Source: Rhynchopus sp. YZ270_cl-10 (lineage: Eukaryota; Euglenozoa; Diplonemea; Diplonemida; Diplonemidae). From it: a stretch of DNA of 64,000 nucleotides. The notes beneath the pieces were generated by a model. That model was not told the origin of the DNA. It saw only the letters and a program-made list of their open reading frames with translations, and ran no database searches. Each line of letters starts with the position of its first letter. The stretch's first letter is position 1. The stretch lies in NCBI GenBank assembly GCA_964035575.1, contig OZ037871.1:62001-126000 (forward strand), written 5' to 3'. The position numbers and the translations under genes are program-made. This document shows, piece by piece, positions 9,551 to 20,433 of the stretch.

Positions 9551-10573
9551 ATTTGAAGCAATTTCGTAGTGTAGACCCCGAGGGGAGGATGAGGAGATGA
9601 GGAGGAGGGCTCACTATATGTCTTCAATATATATTTTTTTTCTGTCAGGGGGTGGTAATGAAATAGAGGGGTAGGGAGTGAGAGGGGAAAATATGCCTTC
9701 AGACGCATCGTAATGCAACAGAGAGGAAGAGGGGTTGTGGAGGAGGGTTGGCAACGCTGACGAGGAGGAAGGACAGTCAGTGGGTTTGAGGAGGTCTGAC
9801 CTCATCGGGCATGTTGTATTTGGGTGGGTGGAGGGGGCAAGGTGTGGAGGGGGGAGTATTCCTTTTGGGCATGTGCTTGAAAATCCTTCACAGGATCAGA
9901 ATCGTAATAGTGCTGTTACACAACACAGTCCCGAGTTCGTCTATAAGGGGGGTTGTCTTGAAGGGCGGGAGAGAGTTGACAACAGGCTGTCCCTGTTTCT
10001 GCCGCTGCAGTTTTCTTGTTGGTATTTGCAGGGGGTTAGCATGTGTCAGAATACCCGATTCTACAGGACACATCAGACACATCTCCCATCGCTGTGCGGC
10101 GGGTAACATGGGGGGAAAAAACTCTTTTTTGAAAAGCTGGAAAGTTCGAAAAGTTGAAAAAAGTAGTAGAGCGAGTTGCTTTAGTCGCCCCCTATACACT
10201 GTTCACACGGTATTTAACATTTTAATACACTGCCGCAGGAGGTCGTCTGCCTTCTTAATCCCGTAAAGAGCTGTGTGTGTGGTGCATGGTAGTTCAGCAG
10301 CCCTGCGACGTGGTTGGGAGTGGTGCTGGGTGTTGCGACGCCTTGCATGCACCAAGGACGTGACTGTGTGGAGGTTTGATGCTGAATGGCACATCTGGGG
10401 TTTTCCCCGCCGAGTCGTTTGGACTACTCATAGAGAAGCGGGCGTCGTCTCGCACGCAGGTGTCGTGTGGTGACCGCACCTTGTTGGTCAGGTCAGGTGT
10501 GCAGTGCAGTGGAGGGCAGGTGTCATCGTGAGACAGTCTCGGTTGATTGCATTTCGTCGGTGCTTCGCCTCGG
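9551..10573. other. Intergenic spacer, no gene recognised
   Basis: G-rich on the + strand near 9640-9860 (GGGTGGGTGGAGGGGGC), otherwise unremarkable. It lies between two minus-strand genes, so it should hold the LRR gene 3' end and the trans-splice acceptor of the SPRY gene. A pyrimidine-rich stretch on the minus strand lies near 9620-9700. No coding region or repeat family was recognised. Confidence 0.4.
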
Positions 10574-11491
10574 TTATGTTTCGGAGGGGGACGACACCAC
10601 AAAGGCACTCAGGTTCGCCAACTCCACAGCGTGTAACACAACAGCACTGCATCCAGAGAGGCGGATGGTTTGTAAGTTTGTCTGCTCGCAGAAGTTCTGC
10701 CCAACGTGCGTAACATTCTCCAGTGAAGATAAGTCGAGGGTTGTTAAATTGGTGCATCCGCGGAGAAAATAGTTCCCCATGTACGTAAGATTCTTGAGGG
10801 CAGAGAAGTTCAGAGTTGCTAAACTGGTGCAGTTGGAGAGGAACCTGTCCTCAAATTTCGTGAGACTGGTGAGTGAAGATAAGTCGAGAGAGGTTAACAT
10901 CTTGCAGTTGAGGAGGAACCTGTCCCCAATCTGCGTGAGTTTGTTGAGTGAAGACAAGTTCAGAGCTGTCAAACTCCTGCAGTTGCAGAGGAAGTACTCT
11001 CCAACGTGCGTGAGACTTTTAAATGAAGACAAGTCGACAGCTGTCAAACTCGTGCATTGGAAGAGGAAGTCGTTCTCAATCCGTGTGACAGCCGTCACAG
11101 CACTCAGATCAAGTCCCGTAAACGATGCGCTTGACAAGAAGAGTGTCGGAATGACAGTCGTAACCTCCGCCTGCAGAAGCAAACACGCCACCTCAGGATC
11201 TTTAACCTCCTTCAACCTCTCTGGCATCAGGTCGGTCTCACCCAACTCACGAAGCGCTGCTATGGCTTGGAATTTCATCGACTTCGTCAACAAAATCGTG
11301 TCCCCAGCACTCAGCTGCGTCATGTCCGCTCCTTCGCCCATCGCTTCGTCCCCGAAACTCATGACAAAGCTGTCTTCAGGCAGCCCCACTGCAGACGCCA
11401 CCTTCCGCCGCATATCCTCCACTGTATCAGACAGACCCACTTCAATCACGTGTGTCTCATCGGTCTCGGACGTCTCCACATTCAGATCCAT
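10574..11491 (-). CDS. Ubiquitin-like/leucine-rich-repeat protein
   Basis: A 305-residue ORF from the ATG at 11489-11491; the frame is open upstream to 11593 but that part looks like leader. Residues ~10-70 (HVIEVGLSDTVEDMRRKVAS... AGDTILLTKS) resemble a ubiquitin-like domain. From ~115 on are about six leucine-rich repeats of 25 residues, each of the form F-L-x-x-C-x-x-L-T-x-L-D-L-S-S-L, matching the BspA/LRR_5 style. The 75-bp DNA periodicity is visible (TTGAGTGAAGA and GAGGAGGAACCTGTCC recur). A short cap (NLQTIRLSGCSAVV) closes the array. Probably a cytosolic protein-binding scaffold. Its N-terminus resembles that of the ankyrin gene 3 kb away. Confidence 0.85.
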   Translation of the reverse strand: MDLNVETSETDETHVIEVGLSDTVEDMRRKVASAVGLPEDSFVMSFGDEAMGEGADMTQLSAGDTILLTKSMKFQAIAALRELGETDLMPERLKEVKDPEVACLLLQAEVTTVIPTLFLSSASFTGLDLSAVTAVTRIENDFLFQCTSLTAVDLSSFKSLTHVGEYFLCNCRSLTALNLSSLNKLTQIGDRFLLNCKMLTSLDLSSLTSLTKFEDRFLSNCTSLATLNFSALKNLTYMGNYFLRGCTNLTTLDLSSLENVTHVGQNFCEQTNLQTIRLSGCSAVVLHAVELANLSAFVVSSPSET

Positions 11492-12263
11492 TTTTGTGTT
11501 AACGATGCTATAGTTATCAATAGTTACTGTGGTTGTGGTATGGGTGCTTTGGGGAATGGTGGGGAGACCAAGCAAGAAACAAGAAAAGCACAAAGGGGGC
11601 GAGAAGGGGTCGTTGTTTCCGGTACATGAGGTGTATGGTGTACATCAGGGACACAATTTGGGGGGAACTAAAAAACTAAAGAGCAACGACGTTGGCAGGT
11701 GGTTTACACCACACACGACAAAACGAAAGAGTTGTCCGTACACCAAATGAGGTTAGTGTACGCTTTTGTTATGTCGCATCGCCTAAAGCACCGAAACACC
11801 CACCTAAGTGGGGACTCAGATCTCTGTGACGTTTTGCGAAAAAGTCTTTTCCCCCTAATCTGTTGCTTCCATTCCACCAGTCTGTGAATTGGGAAGCAGG
11901 GAGTTGGGTTTTGCATACTATCAGGCTGCGGGATGACTCCCCACAGCCTTTTGGAGACACTCTTTCGGATGCACAAATGTGTACTAAGTTTTCATTCAAA
12001 ACATAAATACCACAGCAATCCGAAGTGGGTTGTCCAAAACAAATCCCGAAAAAGGGTTCATTCCCAAAGGAAAAATGGTATGGACCACTAACAAAAGCCA
12101 TCAGACAAAGAAGCGCGCACCTGTATCATTCAACACATATGCAACACACGGCAAGACGTCTTTTTTTCAGAACACCCAATCTAATAGATGGACCACGTGA
12201 ACTGAGAGACAGTGTTCTGAAGTAGCTTCTTCCGAGGGGTTCTGTTCTTGTGTTTTTCGTTTT

Positions 12264-12668
12264 AGGGCACGGTAATTTTTTTTCTTGGTAAGCGTCAGAC
12301 CACTTCTCAAAAAAAAGTACGCACGCACGCAAAAAAAAATTATGCAGTAAAAAAAATTATGAGTGGTGAAAAAAATTATAGAGGAAAATTACAGTGGGGG
12401 AAATACAGGTACCAAAAATATTTTCCCACCAATTTTTGCCCACAAAAAATCGGGGGAATTTTTTTTTGATTTCGGCTCTCGGGAGTCTGTGTGTGCTGTG
12501 ATGGGGTCAATTTGCGCTGAAAAATGTACATTTTTTACCTAAAATACATAGTTGAGTTATTGAGGGCCCCCCTTTATAATTTTTTTTTCTACATAATTTT
12601 TTTCCCTGGAATCTCAAAAAAAAAGTACGCACGCAGACGCTTACCAAAAATAAAAATTACCGTGCCCT
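12264..12668. mobile_element. MITE-like element with AGGGCACGGTAA inverted ends
   Basis: The ends are AGGGCACGGTAATTTTT...TTGGTAAGCGTC and the complement GACGCTTACCAA...ATTACCGTGCCCT, about 35 bp. Just inside each end is the direct motif AAAAAAAAGTACGCACGC. The core is very AT-rich with repeated ACATAATTTTTT. No coding and no clear target duplication. Confidence 0.7.
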
Positions 12669-12987
12669 TATTTTGATTTTTTTTTTTTTACTTCTTTGAA
12701 GGTGTAGATATATTCACAGATACTTTCTTCTTTTTTGTTCGCCATTCGACGGTCATATTAACCCGCCTAACACTGAATACAACGGGCCCGAAGGCTCATC
12801 TCAAGATAATTTCTTGACCTCTTATTGAGGAGTATCGTTGCCACGCGAAGGACTTCACGTGGCACGAACGCAGTGTTGTCTCTCTGGTCTCTGAGAGCAA
12901 TACCATTTCACAAAAGAAATAGGTTTTGGTAAAAGGTAAAGATAACCTCCCAAACCCGCAGTGCTTAAACTTGGACAAAAAGTTTGT

Positions 12988-13021
12988 AAGATGATCCTAA
13001 GCCTCTCGTGCTTAGTCACCT
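12988..13021 (+). repeat. Short hairpin module, family A
   Basis: Consensus copy: AAGATGATCCTAAGC, then CTCTCGT, then GCTTAGTCACCT, preceded by AGTTTGT. It is followed at 13030 by a fragment of family F (GTTGACTTGAAATGCAAAG), showing that modules of different families adjoin. Confidence 0.7.
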
Positions 13022-13850
13022 AAAAAAAGGTTGACTTGAAATGCAAAGCCCTCACATGACAGTGTACCTAAAAAAAGACACACAACACAAATGGCAGTAC
13101 TCTAAAAGAACTCCCCCCGCATCATATTGACAGTCTCATCTACTTTTGGAAAAATACTTTCGTTCGTTAGCCAAAGATGGGGTTGAGATTGGCACAAAAG
13201 GGGGGATATGAAACGCAGCAGCAAAGGGACATAACGTTGGTGAAAAACACTACAAAAAAGGGAAAAGAAGACACAACTTTCTGATGAATGACGCCTCTCG
13301 GGACATACATCTGAAAGAAACTGCAGTTGTTGATGCAGGCATCTGTACGATGCCAGCCATCCGGATGAAAGCACAAAAGTACCCTGCGGCCTACAACAGA
13401 AGAAAGGTTGGCAGGATGAGCTTCGACATCCACGTGTGGGTCACGTTCTGACACCTCGTGTCATTACAGCCTATCGTACAGAAACGAACCGACACTGTGG
13501 TGATAAGTGAAACCACTTTATGTTCCTTATAGGCTTTGGCATACAGGCGGGGTAAGAAATGTAAAACTCATTTTTTTGATAAACTGTTGGAAATACTTTT
13601 TGCAGCTTCCTGATCTAAAAAAAATTTGGGGGGGAAAATGGGGTGATATGAACCTATATAACTCAGCTCAGTCACCTTGAAAAGGCAATAATTTTGAAGA
13701 AATGAAATATTGTGCGCCTCTCGTTGCACACTACTGTAAAAGACTCAAAAAAAAAAAATACGCACCCTGCCCATAGATAGAATTGCTGGCAGCTTTCAAA
13801 CTCCTTTTTGCAGGTGCGGAGACGGAGAGAGGAAACTTGTTCTTTTTTTT

Positions 13851-13900
13851 GATAAATTGTTGGAGTAGTGTAGTTGCCACAGTTTGTGCAATCTCCACTT
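13851..13900 (+). repeat. Dispersed ~55-bp repeat, family E
   Basis: The block reads GATAAATTGTTGGAGTAGTG, then TAGTTGCCACAG, then GTGCAATCTCCACTT. GGAG/CTCC and GTTGC/GCAAT can pair. Related copies lie at 26271-26324, 49142-49195 and 59307-59374, with a weak one near 32675-32720, all on the + strand. Confidence 0.6.
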
Positions 13901-14327
13901 TTTTGAAAATTAAAAAAGACAAACTTCTTGCCAAAGGGGCATGTGAGCAGCTTGGTGGCGGTGCTCACATACCCCTTTGTTCCCTCAATACGGTTTCATC
14001 CGTTGGTGTGGTGTAAAGTGAAAGGTTTTGATATGGAGCGCAGACCACCTGCAGTTGGGAGAGCAGGTGCAATGTCTGATAGGGGTGAACGGGAGGGGAC
14101 ATAAGGGGATATAAGGGGAGGAAAGACAAACGCTGTCTGTAAATAGACCACTGTAAAAGGTAGCCCAGGTTTTTGCAAAAAAGATAAAAAAGAAAGGTGT
14201 ATAAAAACCCACATAAAGGGCAGATGCCAAAAAAAATTCATTTCTTTTCCAGGAGAACAGAAAAGAACTGAGAGGGTATATTCCCTAGGATTGAATATGG
14301 GATAACATTAAAAAAAGAACAGTTTAT

Positions 14328-14414
14328 AAGATGAACCTAAGCCTCTCGTGCTTCGTCACCTTAAAACATTAAAAGAGTTGAAGATCCTAAGACGTCTGCA
14401 CGCGCAGTCACCTT
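14328..14414 (+). repeat. Two adjacent family A hairpin modules
   Basis: 14328-14362 is near consensus (inner arms CTAAGC/GCTTCG). 14381-14414 is divergent (AAGATCCTAAGACGTCTG, then CACGCGCAGTCACCTT) but keeps the framing arms. Both read on the + strand. Confidence 0.55.
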
Positions 14415-14484
14415 AATAGCATTGAAAGACACACCTCACATGCATACACATCTGAAGTGGTTAGTCATCTTGAAGAGATGATGC

Positions 14485-14582
14485 ACCGTAAACGAAACTA
14501 TTCTGGGACGGAACAAAACTGGGGCACTTGGGATTTGGGGTGTCCCAATTTTATTCTGGCCCAGAATAATTCTTTTTACGGT
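14485..14582. mobile_element. 98-bp palindromic MITE, ACTATTCTGGG family
   Basis: Nearly a full palindrome: ACCGTAAACGAAACTATTCT at the left, and the complement TTATTCTGGCCCAGAATAAT, then TCTTTTTACGGT, at the right. The related element at 24367-24473 shares ACTATTCTGGG and CGGAACAAAACTGGG, defining a small family. Confidence 0.65.
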
Positions 14583-14669
14583 AAATGTTCTAGCAAGCCC
14601 AAAGGTCGTGCAGAAAACTGTAGATGCAAAAGATGATCCCGTGAAGGCAACACCTTTCATGCTTCCAAA

Positions 14670-14919
14670 CCAATGAAGTGCAGAAGCTGTAGCTATACAC
14701 AGTGGCCAGTTTGAGTGGGAGAGCGTCAAAAATTTGACGTTTTTTTGGGAGAGCGTACGCTATCCCGCTGGGAGAGCATCTGGGAGAGCCTCTGGTAGCC
14801 ACTGGGTGTGGAGACGCTCTCCCAGACGCCCTCCCGCGGGAGAGAAATTACAAACCTGTATTTTCGTCCGTTTTTGACGCTCTCCCACATCAAACTGGCC
14901 ACCGTGTAGAAAGCGTTGA
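14670..14919 (-). other. Decayed spliced-leader copy split by a MITE
   Basis: On the minus strand, 14919-14907 reads TCAACGCTTTCTA and 14697-14670 reads TATAGCTACAGCTTC, then TGCACTTCATTGG. Removing the 209-bp MITE (14698-14906) and one TA gives an SL-like 39-mer at the right length, with about five differences from the copy at 2918-2956. It is followed by GTTTGGAAGC. No gene downstream was recognised, so this may be a decayed SL RNA gene or the 5' end of a decayed retroposed mRNA. Confidence 0.65.
14698..14906. mobile_element. 209-bp Tc1/mariner-type MITE with TA duplication
   Basis: The inverted ends begin CACAGTGGCCAGTTTGA at the left and CACGGTGGCCAGTTTGA at the right, continuing GTGGGAGAGCGTCAAAAA (about 38 bp). 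TA flanks both sides (14696-14697, 14907-14908). The core is made of GGGAGAGCG-like palindromic pieces with no coding. It interrupts an SL-like sequence, so it is younger than that sequence. Its ends differ from those of the Tc1 element at 54632. Confidence 0.8.
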
Positions 14920-15280
14920 ATGAGGGAAAAAATGGAATATGAACGTGTCTCTCTCATGCACACATCTAAAAAAAAGGTGAAGTTGACAAACGGGAAAGCT
15001 GCCATCAATACAGCCCGAAAATTCAACAACACCATAAAGGAACCTCTAAAGATGCAGTATCATTGCGACATATCTTAAAGGGGGAAGGACTAGGAAAAAG
15101 AACTTGGAAAGATAAAATTTGACGTTCACACGACAACCTTGTAGGTGACATGACATGCTAGATACAATAACTTATCAGGGGCTCCGCTACCGTATAAAGT
15201 TCTGTTGCGGCGCAACAGAAGTCTGAAAATTTTCAAAAAAAAAAAAAAAAAAACATGGTTGAACCACGAGAGTACCATGG

Positions 15281-15395
15281 GGAACTGGGTTGCTGACCGC
15301 ACCATCCAGGCTGTACCTCAATTTTTTTTTGCCTGCGGCGCCATTTTTCCTTTTTTGCTCCGCAAAAAAGGATTCGATGTGTGACTCTGTGCTGT
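15281..15395 (+). repeat. Dispersed repeat, family J
   Basis: GGGGAACTGGGTTGC, then a T run, GCCTGCGGCGCCATTTTTCC, and GCTCCGCAAAAAAGGATTCG. The same order recurs at 30350-30450. The hAT element at 15445 sits in a second CCTGCGGCGCC unit, whose right part resumes at 16195. Confidence 0.55.
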
Positions 15396-15444
15396 AAAAA
15401 GCTAGATTTTTACACTGTACCCTAATTTTTTTTTCGCCTGCGGC

Positions 15445-16194
15445 CAGGGCGTTCGCTATCGCCATCGTTTTTTCCTGATCGTGGCGAAATGCCAAAACCC
15501 CCGAAATTTTCGTTTTTTTACTAGTGCTTAAAATAGGTCAAAAAAAATTTTCCCGCCGGAGAGAAGTTAGTTCGTGGGGTGAATCCCTGGTACTGAATGG
15601 TCAAAAAAAATTTGCGATTTGCGCGTGATCCCTTCCCCAGCACAAGTGATATTACAGCTGAACTTTCCTGATACTAAAACCAGCAAAACGATGGAGAATT
15701 TCATCAATCCCCCCTCACTGAGGGTCTCTTTGTGTTGTTTAATCAAGCAGATGTACAAGAGAGAGGCATCTGTCATATGAGACTTCATCCTTATTTTGAT
15801 TATTTTCAACTCTCTGCCATTGAAGATAGAGTTGACACGAGCAGTGACACCTTCTATAACAGGGGGTACGGTGCACCTTCAGCAGACTGCAGGATTGAGG
15901 AGCGAGCGGGAGTGCTGGGGAAACTTCCTCTCACGGCAGGCGGGTTTGCGGATGATTTTGAGTACAGTGGACACCCCTCTGCGACCCCCCCTCCGGGGGG
16001 GTCTACAGGGTGGTGGGGAGAAATCTCTCTCTCTTTTTTTTTTTTTTCCCCCTTTTTTTATTTATTTATTTATTTATTTATACAGGGTTTCGCCCCGGTG
16101 GGGCGAAGCCCTGGGGCGAAATAAAATGTCATTTTTTCAGGAAAAGATTTTTTTAACGAAAAAAAATATTTTTCGCCCCGGGGCGAACGCCCTG
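15445..16194. mobile_element. Non-autonomous hAT element, copy 1 (750 bp)
   Basis: Terminal inverted repeats are CAGGGCGTTCGC (left) and GCGAACGCCCTG (right), flanked by an exact 8-bp duplication CCTGCGGC (15437-15444 and 16195-16202). The CAGGG start and 8-bp duplication are hallmarks of the hAT superfamily. No transposase is encoded; small ORFs occur but are not protein-like. An inverted copy lies at 60756-61910 with about three substitutions in ~580 aligned bases, so both moved recently. This copy lacks ~400 internal bases present in the other. Confidence 0.9.
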
Positions 16195-16202
16195 CCTGCG
16201 GC

Positions 16203-17638
16203 GCCATTTGTTTGATTTTTTTTTTTGCTTCGCAAAAAAAAAAAAATACAGTTCCCTATGTTCCCAATGTCCCTGGTCAGCAGTGCTGAAAAATTTTTGG
16301 GCACAAAAACAGCTGACCCCCCTATTTGGAAATCTGAATCCCTGGATAAGACACTGGCGCAGGGTGAAAAAAAAACCCCCGCAACAGAACTCAAAAAAAA
16401 TCTGAAAACGTAGCGGAGGGGCTGCAATAACTTCAAAAAAAAACTCAAGAACATATTACAAAATGACATGATATAGCATAGTGAGATAGAACCATGACAC
16501 ATCTGATACGCGTAGTGGATGCAGAGGCGTCACCTTTTCATTACTGTACCTCTGGAAGGCATGAATGTGATATAGATAGGAATTACAAAAGCAGTACTAC
16601 CCGGTGTTTAGGTAACAGAGGCCCAGCAAATACAGGTTAGTTTTATGTACTTTCTGTTCGAAATTTTCTCATAAATACAAGGGAATGTTTCAGGTGTTAG
16701 GGAAACCCAAAAGCACCTCAATTTGACCACCTGTTGTTGGACCTCTGAACATGAAGCCGTACAACGAACCCTGGAACCAAACAAAGTGAAGTGGAACGCA
16801 ATGTTGATACCTTTTTGGATAAGGAGACATTGCAACAAGAAAAACAGAAATACAAAAAGAAATACAGCCACACAACAAAACCCTTCGTTTTTTACGCCGA
16901 TGTTTGTTGTAAAATTGGCTGTAAATACAAAAAGAAAGGTTCAAAAATATGATACCTGACTTTTGAGGAGCGTTTGTTTGGCTTCAGCATTGGTTTCGTG
17001 TACGGCGGAACACCTATGGCAAGACCACCTGGGGGAGGACCAAATTGATCTTCCTGGCAGAGAAAGAAAAGAGAGAATTATAATAATAGATGAACCTCAG
17101 GCTCGTGTGCAGAGGCATCTTTGTAAAAGAAAGAAATTAGATTCATATACTTTCAGTTCACAGAATCGAAAGTATTTGAGAGGGTCAACACAATGCACCC
17201 TTTCTTGAAAGAAAGAAGGAAGGAGACAATTCAGGAAACCCTGGCGTATGGAGGAAACACCAGAATTAGGAGCGGTTTTTTTTTTTGGTTGTTGTAAATT
17301 GGTTTGTACATTTTGTTGCTGTTGAACGATTCCTCTCTTCCAATTTGGAAGTGTGAGGTGTTGTTGTCGATCCCCTAGGATCTGTACTTCATTGTTGCCC
17401 GAAGGCTCTTGTACTGAAAATTTTTTGTTTGAAAAATGATAGACCCCAGGTCGTCAGCTATGCTAACCAGAAGCCCACTTCGAGCAAAACACAATATGAC
17501 CTGCATTAAACACTACGGTAAAACGCCTGACAAAAAAACTAAGACTTCAAATAGTTTTCCTTGAAATATCCCACTTTACTATAGGCTCATGACTGGTGCA
17601 TCGAAACAATGCGTCGCCTCTCATCCACGCCTTGACTC
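16203..17638. other. Intergenic spacer downstream of cyclase gene C1
   Basis: AT-rich, no gene recognised. Contains family C (17131-17200), a family G-like module near 17088-17124, and a module at 17367-17420 (GTCGATCCCCTAGGATCTG, then GCCCGAAGGCTC) also seen at 59209-59262. The 3' end of C1 mRNA should lie here. Confidence 0.45.
17131..17200 (+). repeat. Dispersed ~65-bp hairpin repeat, family C
   Basis: ATACTTTCA, a GTTCACAGAAT loop and a CGAAAGTAT arm, then TTGAGAGGGTCAACACAATG and CACCC. Other copies are at 42170-42236, 47231-47285 and 54405-54460, with looser relatives near 32258-32352 and 41090-41141. In two copies the arms are a perfect 9-bp match. All on the + strand. Confidence 0.7.
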
Positions 17639-20433
17639 TCATGACTCCTGCTTCCCCCCCGCACTACTGGGTGGCAGCTGCAGAAGCAGCATAGGCGAGG
17701 GCTCTGCTACGGACCCCGCACTGCCCGGCGTGAGGAGAGGGAGGATGTTGAAGAGCTTGACAGACTCTGGCGCAGACCCTGTTTGCATTGAGCGTTCGAG
17801 CATCGAGCGTGCGAGGTCCGTGCCGGGTGACTTGCATTCGCTGAGGTACTTCTGTGCTGTCTCCGTGTCGCCTGTGAACAGCGACTGCAGCGCGTCGTTG
17901 AGCTTGAGGTACGGGTCTGCGTTCTCGGCCTTCTCGAGCTGGTACATCCACTCCTCGTTCTTCACCTCCTTTGCGGCCAGCGCCTCGTACAGCATGGTCT
18001 CGGTGCGGTCCTTTAGGCACGCCATGGTGATGCTGCGCAGTACAAAGCGCAACGACGCCTCCTTCGCCACACCACCGTCGCACAGAATAGGCACACCCCA
18101 CTCCCGCCCGCTCCGCTCCAGCGCACGCACGTTGCAGCTCACCGCACCGATGATTGCATACTGCTTCAGGCCAGGGCAGCCCATGTTCCCGCAGACACCC
18201 TTCCCAGAGGCGACGGCAGCGTTCACCTGAGCATGGATGCGGTGTGCTCCGAAGCTCTCTGCAATGTGTTGCTGGAGGTAGAGTGCGCAGTCGACGGCGT
18301 TCACTTTGTGGCTGGCGGAGACGACAGCAGTGTTGAAGGCGACGGTGACGTGGTCGCCTAAGACGCTGTCGATGATGCCGCGGAACTTCTTCACATTCTG
18401 CACAAAGGGCTCGAGGTACGCGAGCATCAGGTTCGGCACATCCGCCACACTGTGCACAGAGTGGACGTTGTACACCAGCAGGGTCACATACTTGGCAGAC
18501 ACAGCGCCACCGAACACAGTCGCCACCCGCATCGACTCCACCGACGCAGCACTGTCCTTGCGTGCAAGCTGCTTGTCTACATCGGGCGAGCCGATGTGTG
18601 CAGAGGGTGCTCCATTCGAAGACTCGTTGCTTGTCGACGTATCGACCAGAACAGACTGCGGGAGGTACTGCCTGTACTCCGTCAGGTTCGTGACCATGCG
18701 CAAGAAGGAGGTTTCCATGTGGCGGATCTCGGCAATGATGCTAAAGTGCGGCTCGTTGAGGTGTTCGAGGTCCATGACAGCGACAAGGCTCATGTCGTGC
18801 ATAAGACGGATGAGTGATGCGGTGATGCGGAAGACTAGCACCACTGCCAGCAGAATCGGCACCAAGGCAGCCAGCGGCACCACCACGAACAGCATCGTGC
18901 GCGAGCGGCGCAGGTCCCCATCCACAGCAGCCTCGCTTGCCTCGACAGCACGGCGTGTCTCCTCCGTCGCACGCAGCACGTCGCCTAGCAGGTACTCCTC
19001 GTCAATCACGCTCACGATGTACCAATCGATGCCCATATCGTTGGAGAAGACTTTGACGCTGTAAAGGGCGTTAAAATCAGGGAAACCTCTCTGGAGCAAA
19101 TGTGTGGCGGTCATACCTCGCGTGAAAGAAGCGCTCCTCAGCGGCTGTCTCGTTCATGAGTGTGAACCTATGCGGCCCGCCAGCCTTGTGGAGCGTCTCG
19201 TAGGTGGGTGCGTTGGTGTCTGGGTCGTGCTGCTCGAGGTAGTGTGCGGTGCCGGCAACGATGCTGTCGGAGCAGTTCGTGGCGGGCATGGGGACAGCGA
19301 CGGTGACGCCGTGTGCGTTGGAGTGGCCGAATGCGCTGTAAAATGCGATGTGTAAGAGAAACATTACCGAAGTACTCAAAAAGGTAGACCTCAAGAGGCA
19401 CACACCCAAGAAACTCATTTTCATATCCCTAAGAAACCCAAAGAAAGGCAACATACCTCCCATGGCTCGTGCCTGCAAGGTAGCCAAACTGCGTGTCGCC
19501 TACAAAAAGCTCGCGTCTGACTGTGATGAAGACACGCCCCTCACCGCCGAGGTGCAGGCCACTCAAGAAGACCGACACCTTCCGCAGGTCGCTGCCGCTG
19601 GCGATGAGGCCGAAACGCTCGCCTGTGGTGGCACTGCCGTAGTCGCATTGGATGAGCGTGCCGACGTGGCGCCCGAAGGAGTCCATGGGGGAGGCGTAGA
19701 CGCGGTACATGGCGGTGCGGTTGAAGTAGTGGTAGTGCATCTGCTTCACGTCGCCGTAGGGGTACGCGCACGGTGCGTCCAGCACGGCACCGTCCGACAG
19801 CACCGCACTCCGTCCCACGCAGTCCTTCCTGTGCACGTTCGAGTCGTCGTCCATGCCATACACGTCTGCAGTCCCGTCGGGTACCATATCCGTCAGCAGC
19901 GTTCTCCCAACAACGTCTGCCCCACCCGCGTGGTCTGTGCCGTTGTTGTACACCATATGGAAGTGGTGGTAGTCCTTCGCAGGTTTGTTCAGCGTCGCGG
20001 AGTTTTCGATGACCTGGACGACCTGGTACTTCGTGGTGATGACACCCATCCCGTCGATCTGCGAGAACGCCTTCGAGAGGTGGTAGAACTCCACGCGTTT
20101 GCGGTAGAGGAAGTCCCACGATGTGACCACGTGGTCCGGGTACGCACCCATCTGCATGCACACTGTGAGCACGGTGTCGCGCCCGATGCCGCAGAATTTG
20201 GTCATCTCTCTCAGCGTCGAGTCGCCGATGACGTTGAGCAGGTCCTCCGACAGCTGCAGCACACCCGCCTCGCCAGCGCTGAACGCTGCACGCACGGACA
20301 CATCCCGCGCAGCTTTCGTATCTGATAGGGCACGGTCCGCACTCAGCACCGACACCGTTGTGCACACAGTCCCCACGACTACAACGCACACCACAACCAA
20401 CCCCACGGCTATCGCCCTCAACGAGAGAAGCAT
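17639..20433 (-). CDS. Membrane receptor with cyclase-homology domain, C1 (3 exons)
   Basis: Exons 19457-20433, 19117-19335 and 17639-19058 total 2616 bases, 871 residues. Introns are 121 and 58 bases, with GTATG donors and TTTACAG acceptors. The start is the ATG at 20431-20433. Layout: TM1 at ~5-29; a large ectodomain to ~450, Cache-like by layout (VTSWDFLYRKRVEFYH, QIDGMGV, YHHFHMVYNNGTDH, YLAGTSHG); TM2 ~453-475; a HAMP-like linker; MVTNLTEYRQYLPQSVL; then a class III cyclase-homology domain ~588-750. In that domain the first metal Asp position reads LLVYNVHS (Asn), the second is kept (VLGDHVTVAF), and N/R of CNVRALE remain. Possibly a catalytically weak or dead receptor cyclase. It is the most diverged of three paralogues here. 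Confidence 0.9.

Noticed and set aside
15732-16124. ORF beginning MLFNQADVQERG, present also at 61308-61622
   Set aside because: Its conservation comes from the two recent hAT copies; several other frames are equally conserved, and it resembles no transposase.
17381-17394. TCTGTACTTCATTG on the + strand matches the SL 3' end over 14 bases
   Set aside because: It lies within the family K module, whose other copies (59231) read TCTGTACTCAATG and lack the leader match; orientation is opposite to all genes. Likely coincidence.
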